Shown in pieces: positions 1 through 5,749 of a stretch of 5,749 bases of DNA. The stretch's first letter is position 1. Every line of letters starts with the position of its first letter. The notes under the pieces are model-generated. The model made no database searches and was not told the DNA's origin. It was given only the letters and a program-made list of their open reading frames with translations. Origin of the DNA: Lachnospiraceae bacterium UBA7480 (lineage in GTDB: Bacteria; Bacillota; Clostridia; Lachnospirales; Lachnospiraceae); assembly GCA_002479655.1 (NCBI GenBank), contig DLOQ01000066.1, positions 7,241-12,989 on the forward strand. Reading direction: 5' to 3'. A program made the translations under genes and the position numbers.

Positions 1-504
1 AAAAGATTCTCAGAGAGGTTTCCGATGCCCTTCAGGAAAGAGGATATAACTCTGAAAACCAGATCGCAGGATATCTGATTTCAGCTGACCGATGCATGCG
101 CTTTTTAAAAAGGAATCCTGATCGATCTGGAATAATTCTTCCCCAAGCCGCTCCGAAAAATCATCCGTTTCCAGGTTCGTCGCATCATCCACCAGCCGGA
201 ACTGATCATCCTTCTCCTTATCCCCGAATACCCGGTAACACCGGTATGTCTTACCGCCCGCTTCAAATGTCAGATTGCCGCCATAGACGCCTCCCTGCCA
301 GGGCTTATACCGTTTACGCTCATTTTCCAGCTCGCTTCTCTTTGAATCATTCATAAACCCATACAGCATGACCCTTAAAAACGTCATCAGGGTGCTTTTT
401 CCCCAGCCGTTCCTTTGACAGATAACATTGCATCCTGTTTCAAAATGATGGTCGTAATCACTGATTCTTCCGAAATTTTCTATATGACAGCTGATTATTT
501 TCAT
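1..504 (-). CDS. SbcC/YhaN-like AAA ATPase, N-terminal part, frameshifted and cut by the window edge
   Basis: This is the start of an SMC/Rad50-type ATPase, the expected partner of the SbcD-like nuclease encoded just upstream. What is visible is the N-terminal ATPase lobe: MKIISCHIENFGRI at the start, a P-loop QRNGWGKST at about residues 30-38, then the family block ENERKRYKPWQGGVYGG followed by GGKTYRCYRVFG. I place the start at the ATG at 502-504, because AAAGGA at 517-522 directly abuts an earlier in-frame ATG (514-516), leaving it no spacing. It lies 12 bases from the chosen ATG, and family members normally begin MKII. The frame of the start ends in a stop at 10-12 with the unfamiliar tail FQSYILFPEGHRKPL. 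The neighbouring frame instead reads VISSFLKGIGNLSENLF, which fits the family's usual INAKIGNLxEN segment. One extra A in the AAAA run at 55-58 would explain this. The rest of the protein (coiled coil and C-terminal Walker B lobe) lies left of the window. The family call is firm; whether the break is real or a sequencing error cannot be told here. Confidence 0.8.
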
Positions 505-516
505 ATAGGCAATCAT

Positions 517-522
517 TCCTTT
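517..522 (-). promoter_or_regulatory. Ribosome binding site of the SbcC-like gene
   Basis: The minus strand reads AAAGGA here. It touches the first in-frame ATG (514-516) with no spacer and sits 12 bases before the second ATG (502-504). This favours the second as the start. The SbcD-like gene upstream has the same layout, with AAAGGA 13 bases before its own MKII-type ATG. Confidence 0.5.
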
Positions 523-536
523 CTATCTCTTACCCG

Positions 537-559
537 ATTTCCTTTAAAATCATGGAAAT
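537..559 (-). other. Small hairpin between the SbcD-like and SbcC-like genes
   Basis: ATTTCC (554-559, read on the minus strand) can pair with GGAAAT (537-542) around an 11-base loop, with a possible two-pair CG extension across a bulge. It lies in the 73-base gap between the two genes. No U-tract follows, so it does not look like an intrinsic terminator. It may affect mRNA stability or the relative expression of the pair, or may be chance. Confidence 0.25.
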
Positions 560-577
560 GCCGATTAAATCACCGCC

Positions 578-1681
578 TTAGAGTGCGGAAATATCTTCTC
601 CCGAAACAGCCAGTATCCCATATCGGATCACCGCCGCCTTATCCTCCTCCGACATTCCTTCCGCTTCCCTGACGGTCCTGATAAATTCCCCTTTGAGAGA
701 CTCGTCCAGCTCATATGCATGATAGTCAATCTTCCACTTTGTTTCATCTTTTATCTTAAAAAAGTAGAAGGAATCCTGAAACTGCTTAGATAACAGGTCG
801 GCATCCATCTCGTCATTCACACCAATCTCCCCCGTCAGAACCACCTTGACCATGCTCTTTGGCGCAATCTCCTCCTGCTCCAGTGCATGATCAATCCTTT
901 CCTTCATATCAGAAGTCGTATGACAGCCGGAGACATCTACCGGAATCTCATATAACCGGCGGCAGGCAAACGGCACGAACGTCCGGCGGCAGCTTCCTTC
1001 CTCCTCGTCGATCTCCAATAACACAAAACCATGCTCCCCACATTCATCAAAGCCGCGCCCTTCCAGACAGCCGCAATAGCAATAAGTTCCTCTGGCGTCC
1101 AGCTTATCTTCCTTATATCTGTGGATATGTCCCAATGCCAGATAATCAATTCCCTTATTTCTCAGTTCCCGCAATGCAATGATCTCTGTCTTATCTTTTC
1201 CGGACTGTTCGCTTTCCTGCCCGTGCATGACCACAATATTAAAACAGCCCGCATCCAGCACCAGCGAATGATACACGGAGGAACTGTTATCCTGATCCAT
1301 CTCCACGCCTGTGATGGCAACTTTCCTCCCGGCAGTATAGGTAATCCACTCCTTCCCGAACCGTTTAAGATTCTCTGGGATCTCCTCCATATCAGACAAA
1401 AAGCTGTCGGAATCATGATTACCCTGCAGATAATAAAACTCTATCCACGGATGAAGCTTAATCTGATCATATACGGCATTGCGCGTCGTCTTATTGATCT
1501 GGTTATGGTCAAACAGATCTCCTGCGATGATGACCGCCTGTACCTCCTCTTTGACCGCATAGTCCACCATGCGTATAAAGGTGTGAAGCAACTCCGCCTT
1601 TCTCTCTTTCGCCTTTTCCTTAGTGAGATTGGAAGCCATCTTGGAATTTAGATGGATATCCGCGCAGTGAATGATCTTCAT
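578..1681 (-). CDS. SbcD/Mre11-like DNA repair exonuclease (metallophosphoesterase family)
   Basis: This is a calcineurin-like metallophosphoesterase of the SbcD/Mre11/YhaO type, expected to act as a Mn-dependent cytoplasmic nuclease with its SbcC-like ATPase partner on DNA ends or hairpins. Counting from the chosen ATG (367 residues), all metal-site motifs are present: ADIHL (D8, H10), GDLFD (D55), GNHD (N88, H89), VVMHGQE (H153) and ALGHIH (H185, H187). The block YCGCLEGRGFDECGEHGF follows, as in Mre11-type enzymes where the active site is capped. The remaining 150 or so residues form the capping and partner-binding region. The ATG at 1679-1681 gives the conserved MKIIHCADIHL start. A GTG three codons earlier (1688-1690) lies only 4 bases from AAAGGA and is the alternative. 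The ATPase gene follows about 73 bases downstream, so the two are probably one operon. The sequence looks intact. YhaO-like and true SbcD cannot be separated confidently, so I give no symbol. Confidence 0.92.
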   Translation of the reverse strand: MKIIHCADIHLNSKMASNLTKEKAKERKAELLHTFIRMVDYAVKEEVQAVIIAGDLFDHNQINKTTRNAVYDQIKLHPWIEFYYLQGNHDSDSFLSDMEEIPENLKRFGKEWITYTAGRKVAITGVEMDQDNSSSVYHSLVLDAGCFNIVVMHGQESEQSGKDKTEIIALRELRNKGIDYLALGHIHRYKEDKLDARGTYCYCGCLEGRGFDECGEHGFVLLEIDEEEGSCRRTFVPFACRRLYEIPVDVSGCHTTSDMKERIDHALEQEEIAPKSMVKVVLTGEIGVNDEMDADLLSKQFQDSFYFFKIKDETKWKIDYHAYELDESLKGEFIRTVREAEGMSEEDKAAVIRYGILAVSGEDISAL

Positions 1682-1694
1682 TTGATGCACTCTT

Positions 1695-1700
1695 TCCTTT
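1695..1700 (-). promoter_or_regulatory. Ribosome binding site of the SbcD-like gene
   Basis: AAAGGA on the minus strand lies 13 bases before the preferred ATG (1679-1681) and 4 bases before an in-frame GTG (1688-1690). Spacing alone slightly favours GTG, while codon type and the conserved MKII N-terminus favour ATG. Confidence 0.45.
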
Positions 1701-1726
1701 CTTTAAACCGATATATTTAGGTAATT

Positions 1727-1754
1727 GTGATATGTCTGAGTTGCACATCGACAA
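1727..1754 (-). promoter_or_regulatory. Candidate promoter of the SbcD-like/SbcC-like pair
   Basis: On the minus strand TTGTCG (1749-1754, four of six against TTGACA) and TATCAC (1727-1732, four of six against TATAAT) are separated by 16 bases. This would start transcription near 1720 and give a leader of about 40 bases. The match is modest, and another weak option is TATAGT at 1785-1790. A promoter somewhere in this gap is expected, because a terminator lies just upstream of it. Confidence 0.35.
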
Positions 1755-1761
1755 TTTATAT

Positions 1762-1803
1762 AAACAGAGTACCACAAATAGAGTACTATAAATAGGACTT
1801 GTG
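1762..1803. repeat. Three direct repeats of period 14 upstream of the SbcD-like gene
   Basis: On the plus strand AAACAGAGTAC (1762-1772) and AAATAGAGTAC (1776-1786) differ at one base of 11. A third, weaker copy beginning AAATAGGACTT (1790-1800) keeps exactly the same 14-base step. The array sits between the yccF terminator and the candidate promoter of the nuclease pair, just upstream of its -35 element. A binding site for a regulator is the natural reading, but the third copy is degenerate and the region is AT-rich, so chance is not excluded. Confidence 0.45.
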
Positions 1804-1814
1804 TTCCATTCCAT

Positions 1815-1849
1815 AAAGATAAAAAAGAAGCAGTATCCCGCTTCCTTTT
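1815..1849 (-). terminator. Intrinsic terminator downstream of yccF
   Basis: Read on the minus strand, AAAAGGAAGC (1840-1849) pairs with GCTTCTTTTT (1822-1831) around an 8-base loop, with a single G-U pair. The 3' side runs into a stretch of six T then ATCTTTAT. It lies about 54 bases after the yccF stop, a normal place for a Rho-independent terminator. The A-tract on the other side means the plus strand also forms a weaker hairpin followed by CTTTTATT, but no plus-strand gene ends here. Confidence 0.8.
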
Positions 1850-1902
1850 ATTCCATGCCCGTTCCGAAAGCCTGCCCGGTGCGGCATCATATCTGTCGAT
1901 AT

Positions 1903-2271
1903 CTATACCTTAGTCTCAACCGTCGCTCCAAAAGGAAACAGCGCCAGTTTTACAAATTTAAAACACTGCAGTCCAAATGGAATCCCTATGATCGTACAGC
2001 AGAACAGCACACCGTTTACCAGCGCCGCAAGCGCCAGCGGAATCCCGCTGAGAAGCACCCAGAAAATATTAGCGATAATGGACAGCGCGCCGCCGCCATA
2101 CCGGACCTCCTTGCCAAAGGGGAAAAAGGCAAGCGTGGCAAGTTTAAAACACTGCTTTCCGATCGGAATACCGATGATCGTAATGCACCATAATACACCT
2201 GCCAATACCCATGACATTCCCTGCCAGAAACCACCGAATAAAAACCATAAAAGATTGCCCAAACAATTCAT
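1903..2271 (-). CDS. yccF: YccF domain membrane protein with two tandem repeats
   Basis: This is a 122-residue integral membrane protein of the YccF family, whose function is not established. It consists of two homologous halves. The first runs from NLLWFLFGGFWQG through CITIIGIPIGKQCFKLATLAFFPFGKEV (about residues 4-58). The second runs from NIFWVLLSGIPLA through CTIIGIPFGLQCFKFVKLALFPFGATV (about 70-120). Each half carries the family signature TIIGIPxGxQCFK followed by a hydrophobic run ending FPFG, and two or more membrane helices are likely per protein. The ATG at 2269-2271 has a near-perfect GGAGGA (2277-2282) five bases upstream. The frame is open further, to 2382, but that extension is charged, unlike the family and overlaps the promoter. 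The gene has its own promoter and terminator, so it is probably transcribed alone although it follows the regulator operon on the same strand. Confidence 0.92.
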   Translation of the reverse strand: MNCLGNLLWFLFGGFWQGMSWVLAGVLWCITIIGIPIGKQCFKLATLAFFPFGKEVRYGGGALSIIANIFWVLLSGIPLALAALVNGVLFCCTIIGIPFGLQCFKFVKLALFPFGATVETKV

Positions 2272-2276
2272 ACTAT

Positions 2277-2282
2277 TCCTCC
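2277..2282 (-). promoter_or_regulatory. Ribosome binding site fixing the yccF start
   Basis: GGAGGA on the minus strand is five bases before the ATG at 2269-2271. It decides this start over the longer open frame reaching back to 2382. Confidence 0.75.
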
Positions 2283-2317
2283 GTGTCAGAGCAGTTTGCC
2301 GCCGCCTTTGTCTTTCA

Positions 2318-2346
2318 ATTATATCAAAAGCAGTTTTAAAATACAA
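2318..2346 (-). promoter_or_regulatory. Promoter of yccF with extended -10 element
   Basis: The minus strand shows a perfect TATAAT (2318-2323) preceded by TGA, an extended TGn motif. Seventeen bases further upstream is TTGTAT (2341-2346), a half-match to the -35 consensus. Initiation would fall near 2311, giving a leader of about 40 bases before the yccF ATG. This looks like a housekeeping sigma-A promoter in which the extended -10 makes up for the weak -35. Confidence 0.65.
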
Positions 2347-2378
2347 ATCTCTTTTTAATATGGTTTCCTGTACGCTGA

Positions 2379-3023
2379 TCAAAGCGTTTCCTTTGGCTTC
2401 TTTCCCGTAAGATAATACACCGCCAGCGCCGTGCGGTGGGACAGATCCTCTTTTGCAAGGATCGACGTAATATAATTTTTCACCGTACCCTCCGAGATAA
2501 AAAGGCGGTTCGCGATCTCCCTGTTAGACAGTCCTTCCGCCACGGCTCTGATAATATCCATTTCCCTTGCCGTATAACCCTCTTCAGAAAAACCGCCTGT
2601 CTTGACGTCCGTATTTTTCGCAAGATTCTCTAAGATCGCCTCTTCCATAACGCCGCTGCCATGATATACGGATTTGATCATCTGTTTTAGATGCTCCGGC
2701 GTGTGGTTCTTGATCAGATACCCCTTCGCGCCATTCTTCAATGCGTTCTGCACCAGCTCATCATCATCAAACGTCGTAAGGATCAGCACTTTCCCAAGGT
2801 TGTTTTCCACAATATATTTTGTAGCCTCTATGCCGTCCATCTCAGGCATCTGAATATCCATCAGAAAAATATCCGGCGGATTTTTCATGGCAATTTCGAT
2901 TGCCTCCCGTCCGTCTCTTGCGCAGCCGATCACTTCAAACTCTTCATCCACATCCAATATGATCCTCATCCCGTCCCTTACAAAATCGCTATCGTCCGCA
3001 ATGATTATTTTGATTTTGTCCAT
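2379..3023 (-). CDS. NarL/LuxR-family response regulator
   Basis: This 214-residue DNA-binding response regulator is the cytoplasmic partner of the histidine kinase encoded directly upstream. The receiver domain (about residues 4-120) has the acidic pair D10/D11, the phosphoacceptor D56 in DIFLMDIQMPEMDG, the switch threonines T83/T84 in ILTTFDDDE and the conserved K105 in GAKGYLIKN. The C-terminal LuxR-type helix-turn-helix (about 147-205) reads YTAREMDIIRAVAEGLSNRE, then IANRLFISEGTVKNYITSIL. The usual aspartate after the receiver lysine is asparagine here, a minor variation. The start ATG has AAGGAG (3031-3036) seven bases upstream, 14 bases after the kinase stop codon, so the two genes are co-translated. 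It most likely activates the linked ABC transporter operon, as LnrK does in Bacillus subtilis; this target is inferred from position. No clear terminator follows the gene. Confidence 0.95.
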   Translation of the reverse strand: MDKIKIIIADDSDFVRDGMRIILDVDEEFEVIGCARDGREAIEIAMKNPPDIFLMDIQMPEMDGIEATKYIVENNLGKVLILTTFDDDELVQNALKNGAKGYLIKNHTPEHLKQMIKSVYHGSGVMEEAILENLAKNTDVKTGGFSEEGYTAREMDIIRAVAEGLSNREIANRLFISEGTVKNYITSILAKEDLSHRTALAVYYLTGKKPKETL

Positions 3024-3037
3024 GTCCTCACTCCTTC

Positions 3038-4165
3038 CTATAATGGCAGCAGCATATTGATGGTAAATCCCACCTCTGTTTCAAAATCCAGAATACCGTT
3101 GATCTCCCTCATCCTTTTCCGCATTCCCGAGATCCCCATTCCGTCGGTCACTTCCTTGCAGCCTACGCCATTATCCGATATGCTGCAGCGGATCATCTGA
3201 TTCCATACATGCACGCTGATCCTGATCCGGCTGCACTTTGCATATTTCATGGAATTGGAGACCGCTTCATAAGCATTGTCCAGAATCACTTCCAGATATC
3301 TCTCCGGGATCTCCTTCAGTTCTCCCTCGGTGATCAATTCCGCCTCCACGCCCTTTGATCGGCAGTCTTCGCACAATTTTTCCAGCTGTAAGACTGCCAG
3401 CTTATACTTCTCCGGACGCTCTTTTCTAAGGATCATCCGGATCTCATCCATTCCGCCCCGCATCTGGTCAATGACTGCCTGTATCATTTTCTTAGACGTT
3501 TCCGGCTCCTTTTCCATCAGCACCTTCACCGCTTCTAACTGATATACGGAACCATTGATATTGTGTCCCAGTTTATCATGTAGTGTCTGGGAAAGTTCCG
3601 CCCTCTCCTCTAACATCTGATTTTCCGCCTGCAGCAGGCTCTTTCGCGCCTCTTCCCGCATCTCATGCTCCCTGCGGTTCATGTTGTGCTTTAACCGCTG
3701 TTCCGCAATCGTATCTTCTCTGGTCTGTTTGCGATAGGATTCCACGATAAAGTCATGTTGGAAATAAATGATTCCCATGAAAAGCGCAATGACAAACTGC
3801 GCTTCCCATCCGATCTCTCCGGTCAAAAAAGTCAATCCCAATGGCGCGAGATACCATGGCAGCCTTGGTTTCCAGTAAGTCAGCCCCTCATAACATAAGA
3901 AAATACCAAGCAAAATAAAGGACGTTCCAAGGGCAGCTATGATATAAATCACCAAAACTGCCGCCATCCCCAACAGCCAGATCCGTTTCTTCGGTTCTAT
4001 CAATTCTTTTCCGGCAACCATGCCGATAAATAACGCAAGAAACAGGAGCACCTCTGCCGATGCCCCTGTCAATACTGACTGTGATAAGACAATATAGATT
4101 ACCAATAGCAGCAATAGCGCCATACGAAGCAGGACAAAATAATGATCCCGGAATCGTTCTTCCAT
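3038..4165 (-). CDS. Membrane sensor histidine kinase (DesK/NarL type)
   Basis: This 375-residue kinase has an N-terminal membrane domain of about five or six helices (roughly residues 9-136), with almost no extracytoplasmic loop. A charged, probably coiled-coil linker (about 143-190) follows. The HisKA_3 dimerisation domain has the H-box LSQTLHDKLGHNI, with H196 as phosphoacceptor followed by the usual aspartate. The ATPase domain shows the N-box AYEAVSNSMKYA, the G1 box DNGVGC and the G2 box GMGISGMRKRM. The absence of a sensor ectodomain suggests it detects a signal within the membrane or through the neighbouring transporter. I chose the ATG at 4163-4165 because AGAGGGG (4174-4180) is eight bases upstream. 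The earlier in-frame ATG (4184-4186) would overlap the permease gene by eight bases and has a ribosome binding site only one base away; it would add seven residues. The gene lies between the permease and its cognate regulator in one operon. Confidence 0.93.
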   Translation of the reverse strand: MEERFRDHYFVLLRMALLLLLVIYIVLSQSVLTGASAEVLLFLALFIGMVAGKELIEPKKRIWLLGMAAVLVIYIIAALGTSFILLGIFLCYEGLTYWKPRLPWYLAPLGLTFLTGEIGWEAQFVIALFMGIIYFQHDFIVESYRKQTREDTIAEQRLKHNMNRREHEMREEARKSLLQAENQMLEERAELSQTLHDKLGHNINGSVYQLEAVKVLMEKEPETSKKMIQAVIDQMRGGMDEIRMILRKERPEKYKLAVLQLEKLCEDCRSKGVEAELITEGELKEIPERYLEVILDNAYEAVSNSMKYAKCSRIRISVHVWNQMIRCSISDNGVGCKEVTDGMGISGMRKRMREINGILDFETEVGFTINMLLPL

Positions 4166-4173
4166 ACGCTGTA

Positions 4174-4180
4174 CCCCTCT
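4174..4180 (-). promoter_or_regulatory. Ribosome binding site of the kinase, overlapping the permease stop codon
   Basis: The minus strand reads TAGAGGGG, so the permease stop codon (4179-4181) shares bases with the Shine-Dalgarno site AGAGGGG. It lies eight bases from the kinase ATG at 4163-4165. This arrangement couples kinase translation to that of the permease and argues against the upstream ATG at 4184-4186. Confidence 0.6.
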
Positions 4181-5432
4181 ATTCATACCTCTTTATTTTC
4201 AATCCAACGCCGCCTACGCTGATAATCATGATCAGGTACGCCGCTGTAACACATAATAACACAGAATAACCGCTTTTGTCCCCTGTTAATAACAATTCCG
4301 ATGCATCCATAAACCATTTCTGCGGCATAAGATAAGAAAGGGCTTTCAAAAATTGGGTCGTATCATTCAATGGGAAATATAATCCTGCCAGCAATGCCGA
4401 AATAGACCAAATGGAAAATACCGCATAGTTGGCGCTCATGGCATCTCCGAGCAGCACTCCGACCAGAAGGCTTAATGCGCTAAAGATCAGTCCCAAAAGA
4501 AAGATGACAAGACAAAAGCTTACAATATTGATCCCCATATCTAACTTCTGAATCAAAGACAGATAAACCGCCAGCACCATTGTCTGCAATACGCAGATCA
4601 CAAGCGCCACAACGAACTTCGAGATAAAATAGTCCCTGCCTTTTATTTTGGTTAACATAATTCTGGTAAACACCCTGTTGTTCTGTTCTTCAATGACCGA
4701 ATGCGCTACATAGACTCCGCAGAATAAAAAGCCCAGAGTAATGATCGCAAATGCATACCCGATCCGTGACCGCTGGTTGGTCTGCTGCTGCGTCAATACA
4801 AGCTCTTCCCTGCCCGCCAGATTCACCACGCTTTTTTCCGGCATATTCTGCCGGATGCCGGCAAGCGTATCTAATATGACTGAGATATCATCCCCTGCCA
4901 GGCTTTGCACCTGCCTGATCCTCCCAAATAAACCGGCCAGCTCTGATACAAAAAGCTCCTGACGTTCGTCTTCCGATACAACATAGAGCTGTATCCCCTG
5001 TTCCCATGCGCCATCCAACACCGCCTCGTCAAACCCCTCTTTGAAGTAAAGCAGCATCCCTGCCCGGTCATCATACGCATCCCTTTTCGCAATCTCCTCC
5101 ACTTCCTCTTCGGTCAGGCCGCTGACGTCGCAGCGGCAGATGGAAAACATCCCGCTTTCCGCCATCTCATTTAATACATACTCCGATAAATCGCTTTCGG
5201 ATGCATCATACACCTTAATAATACAAGCCGATGTATTGCCCAGATAAACCGCTCTGTCTGAAGGATCCCCCAGCTCCAGAACAACATTGCCGGACTCCGT
5301 ATCGGAAAACGCCGTAGTGTTCGTTTTCAAGCCCAGAATCACCGCAGAGATTGCCGGAATCACCAGAAGGAAAAATAAAAATCCTTTGTTTCTCAATAAT
5401 AATTTCAGATTCATCCTGATTAAAGAAATCAT
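4179..5432 (-). CDS. ABC-2 type transporter permease with large extracytoplasmic domain
   Basis: This complete 417-residue membrane subunit belongs to an ABC exporter of the ABC-2 type. A first helix at about residues 17-35 follows a short basic N-terminus (MNLKLLLRNKG). A soluble acidic domain of about 190 residues (36-222) comes next, on the outer face. Five further helices lie at about 226-246, 271-292, 300-328, 336-352 and 389-411. The segment EEQNNRVFTRIMLTKIKG after the second helix is the usual cytoplasmic coupling region that contacts the ATPase, and LSYLMPQKWFMDA precedes the last helix as in LnrM/LnrN-type permeases. The start ATG overlaps the preceding permease stop (ATGA), with GAGGG five bases upstream. 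It probably forms a heterodimer with the permease encoded upstream. Substrate export of an amphiphilic antimicrobial is inferred from the linked DesK-type two-component system, as in LnrLMN of Bacillus; the actual substrate is unknown. Confidence 0.92.
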   Translation of the reverse strand: MISLIRMNLKLLLRNKGFLFFLLVIPAISAVILGLKTNTTAFSDTESGNVVLELGDPSDRAVYLGNTSACIIKVYDASESDLSEYVLNEMAESGMFSICRCDVSGLTEEEVEEIAKRDAYDDRAGMLLYFKEGFDEAVLDGAWEQGIQLYVVSEDERQELFVSELAGLFGRIRQVQSLAGDDISVILDTLAGIRQNMPEKSVVNLAGREELVLTQQQTNQRSRIGYAFAIITLGFLFCGVYVAHSVIEEQNNRVFTRIMLTKIKGRDYFISKFVVALVICVLQTMVLAVYLSLIQKLDMGINIVSFCLVIFLLGLIFSALSLLVGVLLGDAMSANYAVFSIWSISALLAGLYFPLNDTTQFLKALSYLMPQKWFMDASELLLTGDKSGYSVLLCVTAAYLIMIISVGGVGLKIKRYE

Positions 5433-5749
5433 GCTCTCCCTCTCTTTCTGATACTGCCTGCCAAGACCGCAATTACGGAGCAGACCACCGTAACTGCCAG
5501 TGAATACATCAATGAACCGGCCACATAATCACTTTTTCCCATACAGGATATTTCCACCAATGCCCGGTTGCCGTGATAAATGGGCGACAACTGCTTTAAA
5601 AGATCCGGCATACTGGAAAACATATAGGTTTCAAAACTTCCTCCAAAAAATCCCATGAACCACACGATCGTAAACAGCATGATAACGGTAATGACCAAAT
5701 TGTCTGAGATATTATAAAGCATCAGCCCTAAGGCGTTTCCCGCCATGAT
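5429..5749 (-). CDS. ABC-2 type transporter permease, C-terminal part (cut by the window edge)
   Basis: This is the end of a second ABC-2 permease, open to the right edge of the window. The visible part has 106 codons, and an in-frame ATG at 5744-5746 is most likely an internal methionine. It contains a hydrophobic helix around ITVIMLFTIVWFMGFFGG, the pre-terminal loop MPDLLKQLSPIYHGNRALVE (matching the position of the LSYLMPQKWFMDA loop in its partner) and a last helix near LAVTVVCSVIAVLAG before a basic tail. A whole subunit of this kind is usually 350-420 residues, so about three quarters lies outside. Its stop overlaps the start of the next permease gene by four bases, so the two are translationally coupled and probably form a heterodimeric channel. 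The matching ATPase gene is expected further right. Confidence 0.85.
   Translation of the reverse strand: MMAGNALGLMLYNISDNLVITVIMLFTIVWFMGFFGGSFETYMFSSMPDLLKQLSPIYHGNRALVEISCMGKSDYVAGSLMYSLAVTVVCSVIAVLAGSIRKRGRA

Noticed and set aside
532..577. An in-frame tail after the SbcD-like stop codon (GGDLIGISMILKEIG then a second stop)
   Set aside because: Family members, as I recall them, end near the GEDISAL position, so a lost C-terminus or stop-codon readthrough is not needed to explain it.
1031..1651. A 206-codon open frame on the plus strand inside the SbcD-like gene
   Set aside because: It lies antisense to a gene with all nuclease motifs, has no recognisable domain and is a by-product of codon usage on the other strand.
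1762..1803. A CRISPR array or tandem satellite from the 14-base repeats
   Set aside because: The units are too short and only two are close copies, with no spacer structure and no cas genes nearby.
1681..1905. A LexA/SOS box ahead of the SbcD-like gene
   Set aside because: I found no sequence resembling the Firmicute GAAC-N4-GTTC palindrome in the gap.
2272..2382. An N-terminal extension of YccF starting at 2382
   Set aside because: The extra 37 residues are charged and not YccF-like, they overlap the promoter, and a strong GGAGGA site fixes the start at 2271.
2691..3200. A 169-codon plus-strand open frame across the regulator/kinase junction
   Set aside because: It is antisense to two clear genes and crosses their junction, with no family resemblance.

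Overview
The window carries seven genes, all read on the minus strand, so transcription runs from the right edge to the left. Moderate GC, purine-rich Shine-Dalgarno sites, a LuxR-type regulator paired with a DesK-type kinase, and an SbcD/SbcC-like pair with Clostridia-style sequence all suggest a Gram-positive anaerobe, probably Lachnospiraceae or a close relative. That placement is inference from protein flavour, not a database result.

Right part (5749 to 2379): a tightly packed signalling and export operon. In transcription order it holds the C-terminal part of one ABC-2 permease (cut by the window edge), a second complete ABC-2 permease with a large extracytoplasmic domain, a membrane histidine kinase and a NarL/LuxR-type response regulator. 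Junctions are a 4-base ATGA overlap, then gaps of about 13 and 14 bases with ribosome binding sites placed on or beside the preceding stop codon. The content matches the Bacillus linearmycin module (LnrLMN exporter plus LnrJK two-component system). The ATPase subunit is not in the window and is expected just beyond the right edge. The likely circuit is that the kinase senses an amphiphilic or envelope-active compound, the regulator activates the operon, and the transporter removes the compound.

Middle (2378 to 1815): a monocistronic yccF gene for a small membrane protein made of two tandem YccF repeats. It has its own promoter with an extended -10 element, and a strong intrinsic terminator downstream.

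Left part (1814 to 1): a DNA-repair-type pair. An intergenic region with three 14-base direct repeats precedes an SbcD/Mre11-like metallophosphoesterase gene with all its metal-site motifs. This is followed by the N-terminal part of an SbcC/YhaN-like ATPase gene. The ATPase reading frame appears to be broken by a one-base shift near position 55-58, and the gene also runs off the left edge.

Nothing in the window looks like a mobile element, CRISPR array or RNA gene. The most notable points are the apparent frameshift in the ATPase gene, the period-14 repeats ahead of the nuclease gene and the Lnr-like resistance module. None of these amounts to a clearly new biological system.
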